DNA of 59,127 nucleotides from JAASSS01 sp021767745 (GTDB lineage Bacteria > Pseudomonadota > Gammaproteobacteria > UBA5335): the NCBI GenBank assembly GCA_034189165.1, contig JAXHVN010000045.1, positions 1 to 59,127 of the forward strand, read 5' to 3'. Position numbers and translations under genes: made by a program. The notes beneath the pieces are model-generated. The model ran no database searches and was not told the origin of the DNA. It worked only from the letters and a program-made list of their open reading frames with translations. The first letter of the stretch is position 1, and each line of letters opens with the position of its first letter. This document shows, one piece after another, positions 7,774 to 15,995 of the stretch.

Positions 7774-8490
7774 ATGCCCCGACGTTCGCTCACGAGTGCG
7801 CTGCTGGCGCTGTGTTGCGCCTCGCTGCTGGTGGCGTGCGGCGGCAACGCCGTGCGCTGGCAGGACCGCGTGCATAGGGTGCAGCCGGGCGAGACACTGC
7901 TGCTGATCGCCGACCGCTACGATCTCTCGCCGGCTCAGCTGGCGCGCTGGAACGGCCTCGCCAACCCGAATCGCATCTACGTCGGCCAGGTGCTGCGCCT
8001 GTCGCCGCCGCCGAAGGGCACCCGGCCTGCGCCCGTCGGCGGTACGCCACCGGTTGCCGGTCGCCCGGCCGGCGATGTGCCGCCGGCGGTGTCCGAGCGG
8101 CCGACGCAACGGCGGGTCGACGGTGGCCCGTCGGCCTGGTTTTGGCCCACGGACGGGCGGCTGGTGGGTAATTTCGCCACCGGCCGCAAGGGGATCGATA
8201 TCGTGGGCGAGGAGGCCCAGCCGGTCCGTGCCGCGGCCGGTGGTCGCGTGATGTACAGCGGCAGTGGACTGTCCGGATTTGGCAGGCTTATTATCGTCAA
8301 GCACAGCGAGGCGTTCTTGAGCGCCTACGCCTACAACAAAGAACTCTTCGTCAGGGAAGGCGACGAAGTCGAAGCCGGGCAGGCGATTGCATCGATGGGA
8401 TCGGGCCGGGATGGCCAGCCCACGCTGCACTTCCAGATCCGGGTGGACGGTAACCCCGTCGACCCGCTGGCCTATCTGCCCGCTCGCTGA
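7774..8490 (+). CDS. nlpD: lipoprotein NlpD, amidase activator (LysM + degenerate M23)
   Basis: An outer-membrane lipoprotein that activates the septal amidase AmiC during cell separation. A signal peptide ends in the lipobox LVAC (Cys near residue 23). A LysM peptidoglycan-binding domain follows (HRVQPGETLLLIADRYDLS onward), then a Pro-rich linker and a C-terminal LytM/M23 domain (about residues 125-238). The catalytic pattern is incomplete. The position of the first His ligand reads GRKGIDI with Lys instead of His, and only the last His remains in TLHFQI. This is expected of a regulator rather than an enzyme. The ATG at 7774 was preferred over a TTG two codons earlier. The rpoS promoter commonly lies inside this gene in relatives. 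Confidence 0.92.
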   Translation: MPRRSLTSALLALCCASLLVACGGNAVRWQDRVHRVQPGETLLLIADRYDLSPAQLARWNGLANPNRIYVGQVLRLSPPPKGTRPAPVGGTPPVAGRPAGDVPPAVSERPTQRRVDGGPSAWFWPTDGRLVGNFATGRKGIDIVGEEAQPVRAAAGGRVMYSGSGLSGFGRLIIVKHSEAFLSAYAYNKELFVREGDEVEAGQAIASMGSGRDGQPTLHFQIRVDGNPVDPLAYLPAR

Positions 8491-8558
8491 TCGTCTCCCG
8501 ATGAAGCGTCTGCACAGCAGACTACGACAGAGCCGCAAAGGCCGATCAGGAGGAGACT

Positions 8559-9536
8559 ATGGCTGTCGCCGCAGCGGAGGTGATGGGTCGCCCGTCGTCT
8601 GACGGAACCCTGGAATGGCGGGATGACTTCGAGCGCCTGGATGAGCAGCGCGACGAGGAGGAAGTCCTGGAGGTGCAGTCGGTACTCGACGGGGCAAGCG
8701 CGCCGCGAGTCGATGCCACCCGCTTGTATCTGAACGACATCGGGCATTCGCCGCTGCTGACGGCGGAAGAGGAGGTCCACTTCACCCGCCTGGCCCAGCG
8801 GGGTTGCGGGCGCTCCCGCGCGCGCATGATCGAGAGCAACCTGCGCCTGGTCGTCGCCATCGCGCGGCGCTACAACGGCCGTGGCCTGCCGCTGCTCGAT
8901 CTGATCGAGGAAGGCAATCTCGGGCTCATCCACGCCGTCGGCAAGTTTGACCCCGAACTCGGCTACCGTTTCTCCACCTATGCCACGTGGTGGATCCGCC
9001 AGTCCATCGAGCGCGCGCTGATGAACCAGGTGCGCACGGTGCGCCTGCCGATCCACGTGCTCAAGGAGATCAACGGTTACCTGCGGGCGTCGCGGCGCCT
9101 GGCGCAGCGGCTCAACCGGCCACCGACGATCGACGAGATCGCCGAGCTCGTCGAGCGGCCGCGCGAGGTGGTGGCGCGGGCGCTGTCGCTGCACGAGAGT
9201 CATACCCTGACCGAAACGGCCTTCGCCGGCGATGACGAGCGCACGCCGCTGGATGCGGTCGCCGACGACGCCGCCTCCGATCCGATCGGTTCGATCGAGG
9301 ATGCTGATCTGTGCGCCGTGCTGGGGCGTTGGATCGATCGCCTGTCCGGGCGTCAGCGCGAGGTGATCGAGCGCCGCTTCGGCCTCGGCGGCTATGAGCG
9401 TGAGACGCTCGAACAGGTAGGCGGACGCATCGGCCTCACCCGCGAGCGGGTGCGACAGATTCAGGTGGATGCGTTGCGCCGCTTGCGGGCGTGCCTGGAG
9501 GCCGAGGGCGTCAGCGGCGAGATGCTGCAGGACTAG
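8559..9536 (+). CDS. rpoS: RNA polymerase sigma factor RpoS (sigma-38)
   Basis: General-stress and stationary-phase sigma factor. The 325-residue product has region 1.2 (DATRLYLNDIGHSPLLTAEE), region 2 with NLRLVVAIARRYNGRGLPLL, DLIEEGNLGLIHAVGKFD and the -10-reading segment FSTYATWWIRQSIERA, and region 3 with VRLPIHVLKEIN. Region 4 contains the HTH stretch ETLEQVGGRIGLTRERVRQI, which reads the -35 box. A strong AGGAGGAG lies just before the ATG. Position downstream of nlpD and the length distinguish it from RpoD. The gene ends in a 4-base overlap with the convergent Mth938-domain gene. Confidence 0.96.
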   Translation: MAVAAAEVMGRPSSDGTLEWRDDFERLDEQRDEEEVLEVQSVLDGASAPRVDATRLYLNDIGHSPLLTAEEEVHFTRLAQRGCGRSRARMIESNLRLVVAIARRYNGRGLPLLDLIEEGNLGLIHAVGKFDPELGYRFSTYATWWIRQSIERALMNQVRTVRLPIHVLKEINGYLRASRRLAQRLNRPPTIDEIAELVERPREVVARALSLHESHTLTETAFAGDDERTPLDAVADDAASDPIGSIEDADLCAVLGRWIDRLSGRQREVIERRFGLGGYERETLEQVGGRIGLTRERVRQIQVDALRRLRACLEAEGVSGEMLQD

Positions 9537-9919
9537 CCGGCGGCCTGCTCGGCGATCAGCAGGGCTGCCAGCACCCGGCGGCCCTCGCCGCTGAGGATGT
9601 TGTAGGTGCGACAGGCCGCGTCGGTGCTCATGACTTCCACGCCGATGCCGGCATGGTGCAAGGGCGCGAGCGTGGCCGGCGGCGGGAAGCACAGGCGGGC
9701 GCCGGTGCCCAGCAGCACCACTTCGGGGGCCAGCGCCGCCACCTGTTCGAGGTGCTCGGCGCGCAGGTCCGCCAGCGTCGCCGGTGGCCAGTCCGCGACG
9801 ATCTCTTCCGGCATCAGCAGCAGGCTGCGCCGGTAGGTGGTCTCGTTGATGCGCACGCTGGTCCGGTCGTAGCCGCGTACGCGGTTCTCGCCCGTCCGGG
9901 CGTCCAGATGCAGCTTCAT
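9533..9919 (-). CDS. Mth938-like domain protein (DUF498)
   Basis: A 128-residue small cytoplasmic protein of the Mth938/NDUFAF3-like family. The pattern VLLGTGARLCFPP followed by GIGVEVMSTDAACRTYNIL is characteristic: a beta strand with a G-T-G turn, then the motif around M-T-D-A-A. The mitochondrial relative is a complex I assembly factor. Bacterial members have no established function. It converges on rpoS (shared CTAG at the stops) and is divergent from alaC. Confidence 0.85.
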   Translation of the reverse strand: MKLHLDARTGENRVRGYDRTSVRINETTYRRSLLLMPEEIVADWPPATLADLRAEHLEQVAALAPEVVLLGTGARLCFPPPATLAPLHHAGIGVEVMSTDAACRTYNILSGEGRRVLAALLIAEQAAG

Positions 9920-9972
9920 GGCGTCAGATTACGAGCCGCGCCTGCCCCCGGCAACCGGGTCGGGGCGCTGCG

Positions 9973-10001
9973 TTGACAGGCCTCTGAGTGGCCGCTAACG
10001 T
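9973..10001 (+). promoter_or_regulatory. sigma70-type promoter of alaC-hom-thrC
   Basis: A perfect -35 TTGACA (9973-9978), a 17-base spacer and TAACGT (9996-10001) as the -10 box. The expected start point is near 10008. This excludes the in-frame TTG at 10001 as the alaC start, because it would lie inside the promoter. It supports the TTG at 10058 instead. Confidence 0.75.
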
Positions 10002-10057
10002 TGCCGCTTTTCCCTCGCGCGCAGTGCGCGAGCCCTTCCCGTGGCGGAACCCGTCCG

Positions 10058-11236
10058 TTGATCGATCGATTCCAGCGCATCCAGCGGCTGCCGCCGTACG
10101 TCTTCAACATCGTCAATGAGCTGAAGGCCGCCGCCCGTGCGCGCGGCGAGGATATCGTCGACTTTGGCATGGGCAATCCGGACCAGCCGACGCCGCAGCA
10201 CATCGTCGACAAGCTGACCGAGGCCGTGCAGCGCGGCGATACCCATCGCTACTCGCAATCGCGCGGCATTCCGCGTCTGCGCCGGGCCATCTGCAACTGG
10301 TACGCGCGCCGCTATGCGGTGGAGCTCGATCCGAACGAGGAAGCCATCGTCACGATCGGCTCCAAGGAAGGCCTGGCGCACCTGGCGCTGGCGACGCTGG
10401 GGCCGGGTGATGCGGTGCTGGTGCCCAATCCGGCCTACCCGATCCATCCCTATGGCTTCGTGATCGCCGGCGCGGACATCCGCCATGTGCCGATGCGCGA
10501 GGACGTCGACTTCTTCGCCGAGCTCGAGCGGGCGATCCGCGACAGTTGGCCCCAGCCGAAGATGCTGGTGCTGAACTTCCCGGGCAATCCGACCGCCGCC
10601 TGCGTCGAACTCGACTTCTTCGAGCGCGTGGTCGAGATGGCGAAGGAATACGGCTTTTGGATCGTGCACGACCTGGCCTATGGCGACCTGTGCTTCGACG
10701 GCTACGAGGCGCCCTCGATCCTGCAGGTGCCGGGCGCCAAGGATGTGGCGGTCGAGTCCTACACGCTGTCCAAGAGCTACAACATGCCCGGCTGGCGCGT
10801 GGGTTTTCTGTGCGGCAACCGCACGCTGATCGCGGCGCTGGCACGGCTGAAGTCGTACATGGACTACGGCATCTTCACGCCCGTGCAGATCGCCGCCATC
10901 GCCGCGCTGGAGGGGCCGCAGGACTGCGTTGCCAGCATTCGCGAGACCTACCGCTCGCGGCGCGATACCCTTTGCGAGGGCCTGAATCGGCTCGGCTGGC
11001 AGGTGGAGACGCCGAAGGCGACGATGTTCGTCTGGGCGCCGATCCCCGCCCCGTTCGCCGCGCAGGGTTCGCTGGAATTCAGCAAATGGCTGCTGCGCGA
11101 GGCCAAGGTCGCCGTCTCGCCGGGGATCGGCTTTGGCCAGTATGGCGACGATCACGTGCGCTTCAGCCTCATCGAGAACGAGCACCGTACCCGGCAGGCG
11201 GTGCGCGAAATACGCCGGGCGTTCAGCCGGATCTGA
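10058..11236 (+). CDS. alaC: alanine transaminase AlaC-type aminotransferase
   Basis: PLP-dependent class I/II aminotransferase of the AlaC group, making alanine from pyruvate with glutamate. The N-terminus RIQRLPPYVFNIVNELK is the group's signature opening. The PLP pocket is visible in NFPGNPTAA, HDLAYGDLCFDGY and the lysine motif SYTLSKSYNMPGWRVGF. The 392-residue length is normal. The start is TTG at 10058, because an earlier in-frame TTG lies inside the -10 box. First gene of alaC-hom-thrC, an order common in gammaproteobacteria, 29 bases before hom. Some relatives are annotated as succinyldiaminopimelate transaminase; AlaC fits better here. Confidence 0.92.
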   Translation: MIDRFQRIQRLPPYVFNIVNELKAAARARGEDIVDFGMGNPDQPTPQHIVDKLTEAVQRGDTHRYSQSRGIPRLRRAICNWYARRYAVELDPNEEAIVTIGSKEGLAHLALATLGPGDAVLVPNPAYPIHPYGFVIAGADIRHVPMREDVDFFAELERAIRDSWPQPKMLVLNFPGNPTAACVELDFFERVVEMAKEYGFWIVHDLAYGDLCFDGYEAPSILQVPGAKDVAVESYTLSKSYNMPGWRVGFLCGNRTLIAALARLKSYMDYGIFTPVQIAAIAALEGPQDCVASIRETYRSRRDTLCEGLNRLGWQVETPKATMFVWAPIPAPFAAQGSLEFSKWLLREAKVAVSPGIGFGQYGDDHVRFSLIENEHRTRQAVREIRRAFSRI

Positions 11237-11265
11237 ACGCCCCTCGCGCGTCACGGACCACAGCT

Positions 11266-12600
11266 ATGACACAGACAACGCAGGACGCCGACGGACGGGT
11301 GGCCGTCGGCCTGCTCGGCCTCGGCACCGTCGGCAGCGGGACCATCACGCTGTTGCGGCGCAGTGCGGCGGAGATCGAGCGCCGCTGCGGCGCCCGGATC
11401 GAGGTGCGCCGCGCGCTGGTGCGGGACCTGCGGCGGGCACGCTCGGCGGATGCCGAGGCGGTGCCGCTGACGCTCGAGCCGAAGGACATCCTCGAGGACC
11501 CGCAGATCCAGATCGTCGTCGAGCTGATGGGCGGACTGGAGCCGGCGCGGACGTACGTGGAAGCGGCGCTGTGCGCCGGCAAGCACGTCGTCACGGCGAA
11601 CAAGGCGCTGATCGCCAAGCACGGCTCGGCGCTGTTCCGGGTGGCCGACGAGCATGGCGTCACGCTCTCGTTCGAAGCGGCGGTCGGCGGCGGCATCCCG
11701 ATCATCAAGACGCTGCGGGAGAGCCTGGCCAGCAACCGCATCGATCAGGTGATCGGCATCGTCAACGGCACCTCCAACTACATCCTCACCGAGATGGCCC
11801 AGGGCGATGCCTCGTTCGAGACGGCGCTGGCACAGGCCCAGGCGCTCGGCTATGCCGAGGCCGATCCGACCTTCGACGTCGAGGGCATCGACGCCGCGCA
11901 CAAGCTGTCGATCCTGGCGGCGATCGCCTTCGGCGCACCGATTACCTTCGATGCCGTCTACACCGAAGGCATCTCGCACCTCACGGCGGTGGATATCCGC
12001 TTCGCGCACGAGCTTGGCTATCGCATCAAACATCTGGCGATCGCCATCCGTCACCATGAGGGCATTGAGCTGCGGGTGCATCCGACGCTGGTGCCGGCCC
12101 ATCGTCTGATGGCAAACGTCGCTGGCGTGATGAATGCCGTGTTCGTGCGCGGCGACGCCATCGGCGAGGCCCTGCTCTACGGCGCCGGCGCCGGCGCCGC
12201 GGCAACCGCCTCGGCCGTGGTGGCAGACATCACCGACGTGATGCGTGTGATCGAGGCCGAGCCGCGCTACCGCGTGCCGCACCTGGGGTTCCGCGCCGGC
12301 GCGATCGAGCCGCAGCCGCTGCTGCCGGTTTCCGAGGTGGTCACCGCCTACTACCTGCGCCTGGCGGTGATCGATCATCCCGGTGCGCTGGCGGAGATCA
12401 CGCGGGCGCTGGCCGATGCCGGCGTCAGCATCGAAAGCCTGCGCCAGCTGCCGCCGAGCGAGGAGGGCGTGGCGACGCTGGTGCTGCTCACGCACGGGGT
12501 CAAGGAGGCACAGCTCGACGCGGCGCTGGCGCGGATCGGCCAGCTCGACGTGGTGCGCGAGCGGATCACGCGTCTGCGGCTGCATCAGTTCGACGAATAG
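11266..12600 (+). CDS. hom: homoserine dehydrogenase
   Basis: NAD(P)H-dependent reduction of aspartate semialdehyde to homoserine in Thr/Met synthesis. The 444-residue monofunctional form carries the nucleotide fold GLLGLGTVGSGT near residue 16, TANKALIAKHG, the catalytic-domain stretch GIVNGTSNYILTEM and a C-terminal ACT domain (LRLAVIDHPGALAEITRALA). The ACT domain is expected to bind threonine for feedback inhibition. There is no fused aspartokinase. The ATG at 11266 follows alaC by 29 bases, and thrC begins 9 bases after its stop. Confidence 0.96.
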   Translation: MTQTTQDADGRVAVGLLGLGTVGSGTITLLRRSAAEIERRCGARIEVRRALVRDLRRARSADAEAVPLTLEPKDILEDPQIQIVVELMGGLEPARTYVEAALCAGKHVVTANKALIAKHGSALFRVADEHGVTLSFEAAVGGGIPIIKTLRESLASNRIDQVIGIVNGTSNYILTEMAQGDASFETALAQAQALGYAEADPTFDVEGIDAAHKLSILAAIAFGAPITFDAVYTEGISHLTAVDIRFAHELGYRIKHLAIAIRHHEGIELRVHPTLVPAHRLMANVAGVMNAVFVRGDAIGEALLYGAGAGAAATASAVVADITDVMRVIEAEPRYRVPHLGFRAGAIEPQPLLPVSEVVTAYYLRLAVIDHPGALAEITRALADAGVSIESLRQLPPSEEGVATLVLLTHGVKEAQLDAALARIGQLDVVRERITRLRLHQFDE

Positions 12601-12609
12601 GCGGGTCAG

Positions 12610-13737
12610 ATGAGCGACGAACAACGATACACGGGCCTGATCGAGCGCTACCGGCAGTGGCTGCCACTGGCAGCGACCACGCGGGCGATCAGCCTCGGCG
12701 AGGGCGCCACGCCGCTGATCCGGCTGCACAACATCGAGCAGGACCTCGGCGGCGAGCATGTGCTCTACGTCAAGTTCGAGGGCCTCAATCCCACCGGCTC
12801 GTTCAAGGACCGCGGGATGACCGTGGCCGTGACGCAGGCCGTGGCGGAAGGCAGCCGCGCCATCATCTGCGCCTCCACCGGCAACACCTCGGCGGCCGCG
12901 GCGGCCTATGCCGCGCGGGCCGGGATCACGGCCTTCGTCATCATCCCCGAGGGCAAGATTGCGCTCGGCAAGCTGGCGCAGGCGATGGCGCACGGCGCGG
13001 TGGTGATGCAGATCCAGGGCAACTTCGACCTGGGCATGCGCCTGGTGCGCGAGGTGGCCGAGCACGCGCCGGTCGCCATCGTCAACTCCATCAACCCCTA
13101 CCGCCTGCAGGGTCAGAAGACCGCCGCCTTCGAAATCGTCGAGGCGCTCGGCCGGGCACCGGACTATCACTGCCTGCCGGTCGGCAATGCCGGCAACATC
13201 ACCGCGCATTGGCTGGGCTACAGCGAACTGGCCGGCGAGCAGCTGCCGGCACTGATTCCGCCCGGGGTCGACTACCCCGCACCGCGGCGGCTGATCACCA
13301 AGCGACCGCACATGCTGGGTTTCCAAGCCGCCGGCAGTGCGCCGTTCGTGGCGCGCGAGATGGTGGACGAGCCCGAAACGGTGGCCACCGCCATCCGCAT
13401 CGGTCATCCACAGAGCTGGCAGTACGCCTGGTCGGCGCAGCAGGAGTCGGAAGGCTGGTTCGGCGCGTTCGAGGATGCCCAGATCCTGGAGACGCAGCGT
13501 TATCTTGCCGCCCGCGAGGGAGTGTTCTGCGAGCCGGCCTCTGCGGCCTCGCTGTGCGGTGCGCTGGCGGAGATCCGCGACGGGCGTATCCGGCCCGGCA
13601 GCACGGTGGTCTGCACACTGACCGGGCACGGGCTCAAGGATCCGGACATCGCCATCCGCGAGCTGAGTGAGCCGGTACTGAACGTGCCCGCCCAGCTCGA
13701 CGCCATCGCCCACGCCATCCAGACGCGGCTCGCCTGA
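12610..13737 (+). CDS. thrC: threonine synthase
   Basis: Converts O-phosphohomoserine to threonine, a PLP fold-type II enzyme. The PLP lysine is in NPTGSFKDRGM, the phosphate loop is ASTGNTSAAAAAYAARAG and PVGNAGNITAHW is the glycine-rich cofactor loop. The 375-residue length matches the compact Bacillus-like class rather than the longer E. coli/yeast-like class. It sits 9 bases after hom in the same operon. The S-adenosylmethionine-responsive plant form is much longer and unlikely here. Confidence 0.95.
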   Translation: MSDEQRYTGLIERYRQWLPLAATTRAISLGEGATPLIRLHNIEQDLGGEHVLYVKFEGLNPTGSFKDRGMTVAVTQAVAEGSRAIICASTGNTSAAAAAYAARAGITAFVIIPEGKIALGKLAQAMAHGAVVMQIQGNFDLGMRLVREVAEHAPVAIVNSINPYRLQGQKTAAFEIVEALGRAPDYHCLPVGNAGNITAHWLGYSELAGEQLPALIPPGVDYPAPRRLITKRPHMLGFQAAGSAPFVAREMVDEPETVATAIRIGHPQSWQYAWSAQQESEGWFGAFEDAQILETQRYLAAREGVFCEPASAASLCGALAEIRDGRIRPGSTVVCTLTGHGLKDPDIAIRELSEPVLNVPAQLDAIAHAIQTRLA

Positions 13738-13765
13738 GCCGCCGCCCGGTGGACGGGCCGCGCGC

Positions 13766-14767
13766 ATGAGCCGCCGGGCCATCCTGCTTGCGCCGGGCCT
13801 GCTCGGCCCTTTGCGGGGCCTCGGCGCGCCCTCGTTGCCGCCGCTGCCTGCGCCGACGCTCGTCCGCTGGCGCGGGCGGGCGCGGATCCGGCGCGGGCCG
13901 ACCGGCGATCTGGCCGCGCTGGCGGGCGCGCTCTTCGGGACGTCGGCGGCGGGGCAGGCAGTGGCCGCACAGCACGCGGCGGGCGCCGCGCGCGGGCCCG
14001 CCTTGCTGGCCGAACCGCTGCATTTGCCGCTCGGTGGCGAGGCGCCGCTGGTGCTGCGGCGCCAGGCGCTGGCGCTGGATGCGGCCGCGGCCGGCGAGCT
14101 GCAGGATGCGCTGGCCGATCATCTGCGGGCTGAGGGGCTGTGCCTTACGCTGCCGACGTCGGATCAGTGGCTGCTGCAGCCCATCGATCAGCCGCCGCCG
14201 CTGTTGCAGGCCCTTGCCGGGCCCTCCCCCACCACGTTGCAGGCGCCGCTGCCCTGGCCGCCGGATGCCGCGGCCCGGCGGCTGCTGACCGAGCTGCAGA
14301 TGCTGCTGCACGAGCTGCCGGCCAATCAGCGGCGCGAGGCACAGGGTCTGGCACCGGTGAACACGCTGTGGTGCTACGGCGCCGGGCCGCTCGATACCCC
14401 GACGGGCCCGCGCGGTATCGACCGGGTCTGCGCCGATGAGCTCGTGGTGCGCGGGCTCGCGCATGCAGCGGCCCTGCCGGTGACCTCGCTGGCAGACGCC
14501 GAGGCGGGCGCCGGTGTGCTGCTGGCCACCGATGCGCCGCAGAACTGGGCCCTGGCCGGCGACTGGGGCGGCTATGAAGCGGCGGTGGCGGCGCTGGAGT
14601 CCACGGTGCTCGCCCCGCTGGAGCGGGCGTTGCAGCAGGGTGATATCGATCGTCTCGAACTCTACACCGGCGCGGATCGCTGGCACATTCGGCGGCGGGC
14701 ACGCTGGTGGCGCCGGCGTCATGACGGGCCGGTGCGGCCCAGAGCCTGGTCCGTGGACGATGCCTGA
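13766..14767 (+). CDS. phosphoglycerate mutase-like conserved protein
   Basis: A 333-residue cytoplasmic protein, very rich in Ala, Leu, Pro and Arg. It matches the pattern of proteins often called (cofactor-independent) phosphoglycerate mutase-like in gammaproteobacteria. The recognisable parts are SDQWLLQP in the middle and LQMLLHELPANQRREAQGL followed by VNTLWCYGAG. I see no complete metal site of a true iPGM, so mutase activity should not be assumed. It lies 28 bases after thrC and may share its transcript. In relatives I recall it lying directly before recJ, which is not present here. The assignment rests on remembered family pattern. Confidence 0.72.
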   Translation: MSRRAILLAPGLLGPLRGLGAPSLPPLPAPTLVRWRGRARIRRGPTGDLAALAGALFGTSAAGQAVAAQHAAGAARGPALLAEPLHLPLGGEAPLVLRRQALALDAAAAGELQDALADHLRAEGLCLTLPTSDQWLLQPIDQPPPLLQALAGPSPTTLQAPLPWPPDAAARRLLTELQMLLHELPANQRREAQGLAPVNTLWCYGAGPLDTPTGPRGIDRVCADELVVRGLAHAAALPVTSLADAEAGAGVLLATDAPQNWALAGDWGGYEAAVAALESTVLAPLERALQQGDIDRLELYTGADRWHIRRRARWWRRRHDGPVRPRAWSVDDA

Positions 14768-14831
14768 GCCGGCCCAGTCATACCGGCAGATGCGCTAGAC
14801 TGGCCGGCTTGCAATCGCGGGAGTCAGCTCC

Positions 14832-15939
14832 ATGTCCGCCGCCATCGAACGCAATGCCATCGCCCAGCAGATCCGGGATCTGACCGCCCGGACCCAGGAT
14901 CTGCGGAGGTATCTTTGACTACGAAGGTGCAGCCGAACAGCTAGCGGAAGTCGAGCGCGAGCTCGAGGATCCCGACGTCTGGAACGATGCCGAGAAGGCG
15001 CAGGCGCTCGGCCAGGAGCGCGTCCGGCTGGCGCGCATCGTCGAAACGCTCGATGAGCTGACCGGCGCGTTGGCCGATGCCGACGAGCTCTGGCAACTGG
15101 CCGAGGCGGAAGACGACGCCGACACCATGGGCGCGCTGGCCACCGATCTCGCCGCGGCCGAGCGTCGCGTCGCCGACCTCGAGTTCCGCCGCATGTTCGC
15201 CGGCGAGCACGATGCGGCCAACGCGTTCGTCGACATCCAGGCCGGTTCCGGCGGTACCGAGGCGCAGGACTGGGCGGAGATGCTGCTGCGCATGTACCTG
15301 CGCTGGTGCGAGCGCCATGGCTTCACCACCGAGCTCCTCGAGGTCTCGGCCGGCGAGGTGGCCGGCATCAAGAGCGCCACGCTGAGCGTGAGTGGCGACT
15401 ACGCCTACGGCTGGCTTCGTACCGAGACCGGCGTGCACCGGCTGGTGCGCAAGTCGCCGTTCGACGCCGGGGCGCGGCGTCATACCTCCTTCGCCGCCGT
15501 GTTCGTCTCGCCGGAAATCGACGACAACATCGATATCCAGATCGATCCGAGCGATCTGCGGGTGGATGTCTACCGTGCCAGCGGTGCGGGCGGCCAGCAC
15601 GTCAACCGTACCGAGTCGGCGGTGCGCATCACGCACCAGCCGAGCGGCATCGTGGTGCAGTGCCAGAACAACCGGTCGCAGCATCAGAACCGTGACACGG
15701 CGATGAAGCAGCTGCGCGCCAAGCTCTACGAGCTGGAGCTGCAGCAGCGCCGCGAGCAGGCCCAGGCCCAGGAGGATGCCAAGGCCGATATCGGCTGGGG
15801 CAGCCAGATCCGTTCCTACGTGCTCGACCAGTCGCGGATCAAGGATCTGCGCACAGGGGTGGAGATCGGCAATACCCAGGCGGTGCTGGACGGCGAGCTC
15901 GACCCATTCATCGAGGCGAGCCTCAAGCAGGGGCTGTAG
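14832..15939 (+). CDS. prfB: peptide chain release factor 2 (programmed +1 frameshift)
   Basis: RF2 recognises UGA and UAA. The gene is read as 14832-14915 joined to 14917-15939, giving 368 residues. The first frame runs 28 codons from ATG 14832 to an in-frame TGA at 14916. Slipping by +1 on CTT continues into the main frame as DYEGAAEQLAEVE. The main frame has the SPF codon-recognition motif (VRKSPFDAGARRHTSF) and the GGQ peptidyl-hydrolysis motif (ASGAGGQHVNRTESAV). RF2 autoregulates: low RF2 allows the shift. lysS follows 56 bases downstream, as is common. Confidence 0.96.
14905..14919 (+). promoter_or_regulatory. prfB: prfB +1 frameshift signal
   Basis: The internal Shine-Dalgarno-like GGAGG (14905-14909) is followed by TAT, the slippery CTT, stop TGA and C. 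The arrangement AGG-TAT-CTT-TGA-C is essentially that of E. coli prfB. The weak UGAC context favours shifting when RF2 is scarce. The sequence is seen directly; the mechanism is established for this family. Confidence 0.95.
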
Positions 15940-15995
15940 CGCCGCGTCACCGGCCGCCGGGCAGGGGCGGCCTCACCCATCGCAGGATCCAAGGC

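Noticed and set aside
10001..10057. N-terminal extension of alaC from an upstream TTG
   Set aside because: The TTG lies inside the -10 box of a strong promoter, and the added residues do not match the family.
11251..13782. Very long open frame antisense to hom and thrC (over 800 codons)
   Set aside because: The composition is His/Arg/Asp/Gln-rich, as expected for the complement of GC-rich codons. It has no recognisable domain, and the opposite strand holds two clear enzymes.
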